Below are positions 23,802 through 31,679 of a stretch of 60,000 nucleotides of DNA, piece by piece. The notes under the pieces are model-generated. The model ran no database searches. It was not told where the DNA came from and saw only the letters and a list, made by a program, of their open reading frames with translations. The stretch is taken from the NCBI RefSeq assembly GCF_963678635.1, contig NC_087068.1, positions 43,517,080-43,577,079 of the forward strand. Direction: 5' to 3'. The translations under genes were made by a program, and so were the position numbers. The DNA is from Symsagittifera roscoffensis (taxonomy: Eukaryota > Xenacoelomorpha > Acoela > Convolutidae). Every line of letters begins with the position of its first letter. Within the stretch, counting starts at the first letter, position 1.

Positions 23802-26752
23802 CTAATAGTTTCCTTCCACCTGGGTTTTTAGGCTCAGATACTTATTGCTGAGGTCCTTATTTTTTTCCCGGAGCACTGTTATGGTTTTATGCTTTTGATT
23901 GATGCGATTTAAGTCGTTTATGTAATTCTTTTGCACTTGATCCGTGTAGGAGTCAAGGATCGGAGTCTGCATTTGGGCAGTTATAAAGGCTGCAGGAACA
24001 CAAATATGTTGATGGGGGAGTTGTGCATTAACCAGACGGTATGCACCGTTACCGTTTTGGTAAGGGTGATAGGTGTCTATCTTAAATCGGTTAATAAAGG
24101 GAGAGAGCGCATAATTTAGACTGGTGTCAAAATTTGGTGGTTTCCTTGGGCTGAGGTTTTGTTCCTTTTTGACTTGAATCGCGATTTTTGATTCAAGTTC
24201 TAGAGAGTTTGCAGATTGGTGAACTATTACAGTTTCAGATTCTAGGTTTTTCCTAGTTGAAGAAGAGGGGAGAATTTTGAAAGGTCGGACACTTGCTTTT
24301 CTCTTTTGAATGCAATTAGAATTTTTTACTTTTGGAATTTTAAAATTGGTATTCAATTTTGGTTGATTAATCGGGTTGATTGTTTTGGATGGCATTTCCA
24401 TAGGGTCATTTAGAGACAGTAGGTTTTCGAAGTCGAGCAAGTCTTCTTCAAGTGGAGTGTGAAGAAGATCAGTGGGCATATCCTAAAACATAGAATAAAT
24501 TAGACCGGTACAGCGGGTCGATTATTGTAATCAACTAGTTGGAGTCTAGGATAAATTTTATCCTGATTTTCGTTTTCAGAATCCTCTTGTTGAGGTGCCT
24601 GAGGCCTATGATCAAGCTCAATATTTTGATCGTTCTCATTTTGAGCGAATATTGAAGTCACTATAGAAGTGAAAAGTATATTGTAAGAGGCGGCTAACAT
24701 AATTTTTCCGAAATGAAGAGTTCGGCCGGTTAGTTTGTGTATGTGTAATACTTTTATTACAAATACAAGAGCGTCGAGTATAAACTTGACGAAAAGGAAA
24801 GAGGCGAATATTATTCCGCATCTTTCTAAATAGTACTGTATTGTACCAAAAACACGAGTGTACTCGTTCTTCCAAAAATCAGGCGAGATAAGATAATCTA
24901 AGTATGTTTTGCGTAGATCCGTATTGACTACTCGAGTCCGGATAGAAGTGTTTTCTTGCATTAAGAAAAGTTTGGGATACTTTTTGTAAAATTCCCTTCA
25001 TTTCAGAGTGATCAGTAATCATGCTCCAAAATTTTTGCATTTGTGCATAAGTGTAAATAGAAGCATCATGACTAGATGCAAGAGAGTGTTTTACTTGCCG
25101 TTTAATTTCTTTCGGCTTAAACAGATCTGGACCTTTTACTCTAGTAATAGAGGTTGTGAGTTCGATCCAAGAATTATCGTTATCAACATCTAGTTGATAA
25201 AGATTCAAATGCTTATCGGAGCAGTCTTGTTGATCTGCCGATTTAAAAGTTTGTCGAGTGATCGGGTCGACGAAATGAATTTTTTCGCGATACATAATTG
25301 GTATCCGATTATAGCATGCATCCATTAATTGTAATGGAGAATAAAATTTTGGGCAGTGATAGAGCCAGGCAACATTGCCATTGGTCTCTAAAAAAATAGA
25401 CCTATTTAGGGTCAAAATGTAGCCGGCTAAACGCGGGCTTTCGATAGAGAGCATTAAAGTATTGAGAATCATGGAGCGTTCTAACTCACATTGATTCGTT
25501 AAAAGTGCCAATTCGGCAGTTCGAAGCATGTAAAAGCTTCGAAAAAGAATATAATCTAGTTTTGTTCCTAGATGAGCTTCGTAGTCTATTTGTCCCGGTG
25601 CAAAGGGATAATTTTCATCTTTTGCGTATTTTACGTAGGTCAAATTTGGCTCCGAATGAATAATTCCTGTATTAGCACTCGGGTTTATTTGTAAACCAGT
25701 ATCCATATTAAAACCGTTTTGGTATGCTATGAACAATGATTCGTATTGGGTTGGGTAGACTATTTTTGGGTGTCCACATAAAGATTGTGGTTTATTTAGA
25801 ATTTTTAGCATAAATTGTTGAGTGTCTCTAGCTCGAGTATGGTGGTTGGATATTTTAGTAAAAGAGTCTTTTACAATATAATAATTTTCTTCATTTCGAA
25901 TCATTTTTGCTTCGAATTTATTGAGAACCGAAAAAATGCAGTTTTCGGGCTCGTTCCAAGTATATGCAAAAGGGTCAAGTGATGTTGTTTCACATCCGTT
26001 TTCATATACAGGACAAGGTAATGGAATGTTTTGCCAGTTATTAACGGTGCCATCTTTTAGATTGACAGTTAAGGAAATATTTTGCATGTATGATTCGAAA
26101 GTATCCAAATGGATCCAAGAACGATCACTGCATTCGTTGTGGTATTCGCCATCAACTTTGCCTCTATTTGTATTTGTGACAATTTTTTCGTCGAAGCGAA
26201 AAGGAATATTTTTTGAGTATCCTAAGTTAACATATCCCCGTTCGGCGGCGTGTTTACAAGTATCAGGGGAAATGTGTATATCAGTTGTGATTATATTTTG
26301 GCGAGCGTCTATTCCGCTTGAATCGAAAGAATCACAAAACCATCGGATAGATTGGTGTTTTATACGACACATTGTCGCGTTAATTTTTGTACTATAATGC
26401 CGTTGGTAAAGAGTAACCTCGGCTGTTGTAGTTTCGATATTTTCAGGTTGTATTTTGCAGGGAGCTACTTTATTAAGTGAGAACATTTTATTCGATGTCA
26501 TTAGTTGACAATCAAAATGCGCAATTTTTAGATCTTTTGCTGTATTAGCGTAGAGATTGTCCTCTGGGTTAAAAGCGCAGATTTGTTGGGGAAATATTAA
26601 AAGAGTGTATATAGCTAACCAAAAAATTTTTAGTTTTAGACGGCGGCGGAAATAGAAATTATACTTACTTTCAGCAAATCATCGATTATTTGGTCCGTTG
26701 ATTGATCAAGGTCCATTATTTCACCTTCTTCGAGATCGGTGATTTTAGACAT
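23802..26752 (-). CDS. Spliced accessory protein flanking env (Tat/Tax-like architecture)
   Basis: Two exons in phase 0. Exon 1 is 26752-26669 (28 codons, begins MSKITDLEEGEIMDLDQSTD), followed by the donor GTAAGTATAAT. Exon 2 is 24482-23802 (226 codons plus stop), preceded by the acceptor TTATTCTATGTTTTAG. The 2186-bp intron is essentially the env gene. The product would be about 255 residues. The N-terminus is strongly acidic with hydrophobic clusters on both sides of the junction (IIDDLL in exon 1, LEEDLLDFENLLSL in exon 2), like activation domains. The middle has a basic KRK segment. The C-terminus (about the last 40 residues) has leucine/isoleucine heptads suggesting a coiled coil. No homologue was recognised. 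The transactivator role is inference from architecture and composition. Without splicing, exon 2 is still a 225-codon ORF with its own Met at 24479. Confidence 0.7.
24500..24961 (-). CDS. env: Env transmembrane and cytoplasmic part (separate frame)
   Basis: A 153-codon frame overlaps the end of the env surface frame (24879-24961) in a different frame. It contains a hydrophobic membrane-spanning segment at about residues 48-72 (GIIFASFLFVKFILDALVFV) and a second near 89-105, followed by an acidic, glutamine-rich tail. It is very likely the C-terminal part of the same glycoprotein, separated from it by a one-base frame change in this copy. Its first Met is probably not a real start. It ends just 17 bases before the acceptor of the accessory exon 2. 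Confidence 0.65.
   Translation of the reverse strand: MQENTSIRTRVVNTDLRKTYLDYLISPDFWKNEYTRVFGTIQYYLERCGIIFASFLFVKFILDALVFVIKVLHIHKLTGRTLHFGKIMLAASYNILFTSIVTSIFAQNENDQNIELDHRPQAPQQEDSENENQDKIYPRLQLVDYNNRPAVPV
24879..26678 (-). CDS. env: Envelope-like glycoprotein, surface part
   Basis: The frame is open from 26678 to 24879. The first Met is at 26501 (540 codons), but a hydrophobic signal-peptide-like segment (WLAIYTLLIF) lies upstream at about 26621-26592, in frame and without a Met. The true start therefore probably comes from a spliced leader exon or has been lost. The ectodomain is cysteine-rich with several N-glycosylation sequons (NATM, NISL, NLTY, NRSI), as expected of a viral surface protein. 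Position after pol, the signal peptide and the downstream membrane segment all support Env. The spacing of cysteines and tryptophans recalls mononegavirus/chuvirus-type glycoproteins found in some invertebrate LTR elements, but I am not certain of the family. Confidence 0.65.
   Translation of the reverse strand, partial: FAESKYNFYFRRRLKLKIFWLAIYTLLIFPQQICAFNPEDNLYANTAKDLKIAHFDCQLMTSNKMFSLNKVAPCKIQPENIETTTAEVTLYQRHYSTKINATMCRIKHQSIRWFCDSFDSSGIDARQNIITTDIHISPDTCKHAAERGYVNLGYSKNIPFRFDEKIVTNTNRGKVDGEYHNECSDRSWIHLDTFESYMQNISLTVNLKDGTVNNWQNIPLPCPVYENGCETTSLDPFAYTWNEPENCIFSVLNKFEAKMIRNEENYYIVKDSFTKISNHHTRARDTQQFMLKILNKPQSLCGHPKIVYPTQYESLFIAYQNGFNMDTGLQINPSANTGIIHSEPNLTYVKYAKDENYPFAPGQIDYEAHLGTKLDYILFRSFYMLRTAELALLTNQCELERSMILNTLMLSIESPRLAGYILTLNRSIFLETNGNVAWLYHCPKFYSPLQLMDACYNRIPIMYREKIHFVDPITRQTFKSADQQDCSDKHLNLYQLDVDNDNSWIELTTSITRVKGPDLFKPKEIKRQVKHSLASSHDASIYTYAQMQKFWSMITDHSEMKGILQKVSQTFLNARKHFYPDSSSQYGSTQNILRLSYLA
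26615..26668 (-). promoter_or_regulatory. Splice donor of accessory exon 1, and a nearby acceptor-like site
   Basis: The donor GTAAGTATAAT starts at 26668, right after codon 28 of the accessory exon. A TTTTTTGGTTAG acceptor-like site ends at 26615, but joining to it would put the reading into an early stop. The in-frame partner is the acceptor ending at 24483. Confidence 0.6.
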
Positions 26753-26971
26753 TATTTTTGAAATTTATTGATTTTTGCAATTGCTGAGAAGTATCAGAGG
26801 AAGGTTTTGGAGGTTGAGAAGTTTTTGAAAGAATGATTCTGAGCTTATTTTTGCTGGTTTATATAGATCAGATTCTGATAAAATTTGTTTGTTTAAGACA
26901 GGTTTTAGCAAAGCCGGCTGTTCAGTTATAATTGACATACTATACTGTGCCGTATTTGTTTTTACTGGCAC
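26753..26971 (-). other. Segment before accessory exon 1 with a splice acceptor
   Basis: A 68-codon ORF (26971-26765) ends 12 bases before the accessory ATG, in the same frame. Within it CCTTCCTCTGATACTTCTCAG is a strong acceptor ending at 26784, which would place the accessory ATG just inside an exon spliced from the leader. I consider the ORF itself probably untranslated. Confidence 0.4.
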
Positions 26972-27029
26972 GTGTCTACGGCCGTTGGGAGGGGGTTGGT
27001 TTGCAAGTTAAGACGGTAGTGATAAGCAT

Positions 27030-27151
27030 GTTTGCTTCAACCATATGTTTTGAGTTTACAAATAACCATATGTTCTCACCATTTGGTCAGAAATTAGTAC
27101 TTTAGCAGAAGCTTTCGTCTTGAGTTTATTGACTACTAACTGATTGAAAAT
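27030..27151 (+). promoter_or_regulatory. Upstream region of the antisense gene with two E-box words
   Basis: ACCATATGTTTT at 27040-27051 and ACCATATGTTCT at 27065-27076 lie 75-110 bases before the antisense ATG. The second matches the U3 repeat word exactly over 12 bases. In both places the word has the same orientation relative to the direction of transcription. Confidence 0.55.
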
Positions 27152-27832
27152 ATGGCTACAAAAGATGATGCTGATAACTGGCTCAAGTATCCAGAAAAAT
27201 TAGAGCCTTTGAAAAATATTCCGCTTTGGGATATAAGTAATGAGAGAAAGGAGGAGAGAAAAAATGTGTTTGAATTTATGTATAATTCAGATCTCCTTAT
27301 TTCAAGGGTAGAGTACCTACTATTCACTAACGGCAATTATTTGTTCGACGTTCCGCTTTTGCGGGAAGCCGAATGGTGGTCAGCCCAAATAATAAAATTC
27401 AATTTGGATAGGAATGCTGATATCATGTCCAATTGTTGGGAGGAAATTGACCAATTGTCCAGCGATTCAATAGAGTTGATCGGTCTGCTCCTTGGTGAGG
27501 ATGTGAGTATACTTTTGAGTATTTGATTACAAATTCAATAATACAGTTATATTTTGACATAATGTTTCTGTTTCGTTTAGAAACTAAAGTTTTTATTGTT
27601 GTTTTAGTTCTATAGAAGCATGTTCATGGAGAACGGACGAGAAAAGCTCGATATGCTAAAAAGGATTACAATGGCGTGGTGGCAACCCGAGCCGGTATTA
27701 CAGATAGTAGCCAAAAGCAAGCAGTCAAGACAAAGTAGCGAAAAAATGAGTCTAGAATTATTGTGTGCTAATAAAATTATACATGAAATAGCGAATAATT
27801 TTGAGTCAAAATTGCCTTGGGGCGAAATTTAA
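27152..27832 (+). CDS. Antisense two-exon gene inside the retroelement, unknown function
   Basis: Runs opposite to gag-pol-env, between pol and env. Exon 1 is 27152-27502 (117 codons, starts MATKDDADNWLKYPEKLEPL), donor GTGAGTATAC. The intron is 27503-27607 (105 bp) and ends TTGTTGTTTTAG. Exon 2 is 27608-27832 including the TAA. Both junctions are in phase 0 and give a 191-residue protein. An AATAAA at about 27837 follows the stop within a few bases. The protein is soluble-looking, mixed helical, rich in Trp (NCWEEI, AEWWSAQ, MAWWQPEP), with no membrane segment or familiar motif. It might be a captured host gene or an element-encoded antisense accessory protein. Intact reading frame, consensus splice sites and a polyadenylation signal together make it a convincing gene. 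The function is unknown. Confidence 0.7.
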
Positions 27833-27834
27833 AG

Positions 27835-27851
27835 AAAATAAATTTATTTTT
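27835..27851. terminator. Bidirectional polyadenylation signal
   Basis: AAATAAATTTATTT is self-complementary and gives AATAAA on both strands. On the + strand it serves the antisense gene (stop at 27832). On the - strand it lies about 50 bases beyond the pol stop at 27897, so it could also truncate sense transcripts. Confidence 0.55.
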
Positions 27852-27896
27852 CTTATATCCATTTGTCTTTACTTTTTTCCAATTCTGGATATGAGA

Positions 27897-30760
27897 CTAG
27901 ATGGAATTGGATTTCCGAATTTTTGTGTGTGGACGTTTAGTTCTTTTTGGCCTTTCTGAGCTGACTTCAGGAATAGGCGTATAGAGGCTATTTTCGTAGT
28001 AGTTTTCTGAATTATTTGGGGATTGAGCATAATTTGAAAATCCTGCTGAATTATTAGAAAGCTGATAAAAATTTTGGGGTGGTGAAACATGAAACTGTGT
28101 TCTAATGTTCCGGTGGCTTTGCGAGCTACTTGGGCCATCGAGTTCACTTAGTTCATTTAATACACGTTTTGGGTATGGCGTAGAACTAGTAATAGGCTGT
28201 ATATCGGGATTGAATGATGTTGATTCGAATAAAGTCCTTAAGTTCATAGTTTCCTGTCCGGAATCAGAAATTTGTTTTGGCGACTTATTTTGTTCAGATT
28301 CCCTAATTGTAGAATCGTGGTTTGTCATATGTTGATATCCACTAGATATCACTGGCCAATAGGAATAATTCGCGAATTCAGTCTTTTTTGGCTGATTAAA
28401 ATTGTCTATTTGTCGATTTGTTAGATGATTATAAAAACCATCGGACATTGGATCGGTTGAATATTCAGTAACCAGTTTTGGCATTATGTTTTCTTTTGGG
28501 AAGTATTCAACAATATGATTACGGTGTACTATTTTTTTCTCTGAGGTTGTGTCGTTTTCTATTTTATAGTTGACATCTGTTACTTGTTCAACTACAGTAT
28601 ATGGGCCAGATCTTAAATGTAGCAGCTTTTGGGACCTTAAAAGCGGTTTAGATCTATTTTCCAGTAATACTTTACTGCCAATTTTGATTGGCTTACCTAG
28701 CTTATGTTGATTTCGAAAATAATGCGCTTGATTAGTGACGCGGCGGCAATGTATATAAGTATTGCTGTAAATTGTTTTAAAAAGATTCTCCCTTTTTAAA
28801 ATTTCTGAGGATATTCGGTTTTGGAGTAATTTATCGATTTTCTCATTTTTTACTCTTTCTTCACTATGAACATGAGGTGAAAGGCCGGTGCAATATTCTG
28901 ATATGCATCGTTTATCATTATCACGAAATAATCCTAGTTTTAGGCTTATTGGAATTTGTGGTTTAATGCCAAATACGATTTCGTATGGCGTATAACCAGT
29001 ACTTGAATTGACGGCGGTGTTGTGAGCAAAAGCAAATTTGTCTGTCAGTTCTGACCAATCAGAACCAGCATCATTTATAAAATGCCTGAAATATTGAGTT
29101 AAATGTTTATTTTGGACCTCAACTTTGCCGTTTGTCCATGGTGCGTATGTAGTTCTTGGTCTAAGTGTAATACCAAATTCAAATGACTAATGAACGAAAT
29201 CATTGCTTATAAAAGCACTTCCATTATCATGAATGATTTGTTGTGGAATGCCAAATGATTTGATATATTTTTCAAGGAGATTGATTGTTTCCTTTGAATC
29301 GGCGTGTTTGCAAGGATATACTTGTATATATCGAGAAAATGCGTCTACAACAACTAAACAATAGTTTTTGCCGTTACTCATTGGTCTGAGTGGACCTTTG
29401 TGGTCAATGTGAATTGTTTTCATTGGTGTTGTTTCTAGTTGACCACATTGCTGTAAAGGAGCTTCATTTAAATCTTTTCTTTTTGGCTTGTTTTTTTGAC
29501 AATCAAGACAGTCGTGAAGAAGCATTTTTACCCATTCATAAAGTCCGGGCCAATAGAAGTATCTTTTAATACTTTCTAATGTTTTTGATTCTCCGTGATG
29601 ACCACTTAATGGATGACTATGGGCTAGCTTGAAACTGTTGAGAAATAATGATAGGGGCAAACATATTTTTGGGGTTTGTGAGCAATCATCGTTATATTCA
29701 TGAATACACAATAATTCATTTTGATTTTCAATGAACAGGAGATCAAACTGTCGAAGATAAGCTCTTATAGCTTTATCTTGATGTCGATGAGGTTTGGTTT
29801 CTGGTTTTGTACCTCTTTTGACCCATTTTTTGACAGTTTCAATTACTTGATCTTTTAATTTTTCTTGGACAATTGTTTCTACGTCAAGAGCAGCAGTTTT
29901 TGCGAAATCTGTCAATTTAATGATTAAATCTAGTGAATCATTTTTTCCTTTTTCTGAGTGCAAGCTAATTGGTTCAATTAGCTTTGATATTTTAGTTCTA
30001 TTTTCAAAATCTTGTTTTGCCTGTTCAAACTCGTCAATTAGACTTTGTTCGACATTGCCCTCGCAAAGTTCTATCCACTCTTGGTTATCAAGATTGTCAT
30101 CCAGAGCGAAAAGTTCTTCAGGTATTTCTTCGTAAATATTTTGAGTTGACAATTTTTTTATTTGGTTGATTTGTTTGCCAAATTTAAAGAAATCTGTTAT
30201 GTTCTGGATTGCGTTGCAAGATTCTTCATAGTAATCTGGTGCTTCTTCAATGCTGAAGTCACCTTTTTCACTTATATCTATAAGTTTCCTTTTTCCACCA
30301 TGCAATTGAGCAATGATTGGATAGCAATCGTTGTGTGTTGTATTTTTGTCTTCTTTGTGAAGCACTGAATAATTGATTTTTTCTCCGGTGTCTAGAACAA
30401 ATTTTATTTCATTTGGAATTGTTTTATGTTCAATTTGATATTTTTTAATATCAGCGATTGGAACATTTCTGCTTAAAAGGTCAGGGAAAGCTAAGTTTGT
30501 GCCTGGTGTGTAGATAATTTTTAGATTATGAAACTTAGTCAGCACAACCTGATATTTAAAAAATCGGTGTGAAAGTTGTCCTTTTCTGGACCATAAAAAT
30601 AAAATTGGTCGATGGTCACAATACAGATATATGGGGAATGGTGAACCTATAATATAGAATTCATATGTTTGAAGAACAGATATAATACCACACAGTTCAC
30701 GATGCTGTGGTGACATTTTTTGTTCGGCTTTATCAAAAACTCTGGAGTTTGCGGATACAA
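27897..30760 (-). pseudogene. pol: Pol: RNase H, linker and integrase
   Basis: RNase H comes first (HRELCGIISVLQTYEFYIIG, YCDHRPILFL, then PDLLSRN). A linker of about 250 residues follows. Then comes integrase: zinc-binding H2C2 (HPLSGHHGES...CLDCQ), the catalytic core with Asp in IHIDHKGP and IIHDNGSAF, and the catalytic Glu in NGKVEVQNKHL. The frame continues to 27897 and ends in a proline- and serine-rich basic tail (RPKRTKRPHTKIRKSNSI) about 400 residues past the core. One in-frame TAG at 29187-29189 interrupts it just after the second catalytic Asp. A Met at 28484 is internal. The 5' part is out of frame with RT because of a break in an A-run (T-run 30761-30765 on the + strand). The integrase would insert the cDNA with a 4-bp stagger, which fits the CAAA duplication. 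Confidence 0.88.
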
Positions 30761-31679
30761 TTTTTCTTTCCGTCTGGAAAGGCTTGGATTAAAATACATC
30801 CAGTTCCTACATTCGAAGAGTCTGCGTGAATGTGAAATGGGTAATCTGTGTTTGGGATTGCATTAGCAATATCATGGCAAAATCTGTCTTTCAATTTCTG
30901 AAAAACGGCTTCATGACATGGTAGCCATTGAAATTTGTTTTCGGTGTTTGCAAGCTCGTATAGACATTTCGCATCTACATGAAAGTTAATTATGTAAGTA
31001 CTATAGAATCCCATTACTCCGAGAACACCCAGTACTTCAGTTTTAGATTCGGGTGATTTTAGGTTTTTTATATCATCTATGCGAGAAGCTATAGGAGAAA
31101 GACCTTCTTCCGATACCACGTGACCAAGGAACTTCACTTTTCGTAGGAAAAAAAATGTTTTATCGGGAGCTGCTTTAAGGTTTGCTTTACGAAGCAAAGA
31201 GTGGTATTCTCTGATAGTATCAAACATTTCGTTTTTCATTTTACTCTGTAGAAGAGTATCGTCAATATATGTTATTGCCTTTTTTGTTTTTATAAGCGGA
31301 CCGAAAGCGTATCTCATTAGTTTACTAAAGAAGTTTGGAAGTGGTTTTAAACCATAAAAACCGACTTGGTAAGTATATTGTCGTCCTCCGACAATAAAAC
31401 TAGTAAGTTTTTGAGCTTCTTCAGTGAGAGGCACTTGGTGATAAGCGCATGATAAATCACTGCTTGTAAAATACGAGCCATTTATCCGAGTCATCAACAC
31501 CTGTAAAGGTTCAAGTGGCCAGCTACAATTACTATTATCGGCCAGGAGTTCATATCATCATTTTCGTTTAACTCGCGTATTATACCAGCTTGTATTAGCT
31601 CGTCCATTAACTTGTCGAGTTTGTCTCGTAAATGGATGGGTATTTTGCTTGGTCGTTGCTTTTTGAATGTGGCATCTTT
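30761..31679 (-). pseudogene. pol: Pol: reverse transcriptase (deleted and frame-broken)
   Basis: Copies the element RNA into cDNA. Visible blocks: the N-terminal 'HLRDKLDKLMDELIQAGIIR' region right after the TAA at 31680-31682, motif A (SSDLSCAYHQV), motif B (GFYGLKPLPNFFSKL), the catalytic YIDD box (ITYIDDTLLQS), and the thumb/connection (KVKFLGHVVSEEG). The segment that normally carries the K-K-D-G and R-x-C-x-D-Y-R blocks between NSWPIIVI and the LMTRINGS region is absent, and the frame changes near 31515. About 30-40 residues are therefore deleted. The frame also breaks at the A-run near 30763 before RNase H. This copy cannot make an active RT. Confidence 0.88.

Noticed and set aside
23802-24482. 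Reading the accessory C-terminus as a true bZIP domain
   Set aside because: Leucine heptads are visible, but the basic region lacks the N-x7-R pattern. I keep only 'coiled-coil-like'.
27152-27832. Treating the antisense ORFs as shadows of pol or env
   Set aside because: They lie between the pol stop and the accessory exon, not opposite a conserved coding domain, and have their own splice sites and poly(A) signal.
29187-29189. Programmed readthrough of the TAG in integrase
   Set aside because: Readthrough in the middle of the catalytic core would be without precedent, and other lesions in the same pol point to ordinary decay.
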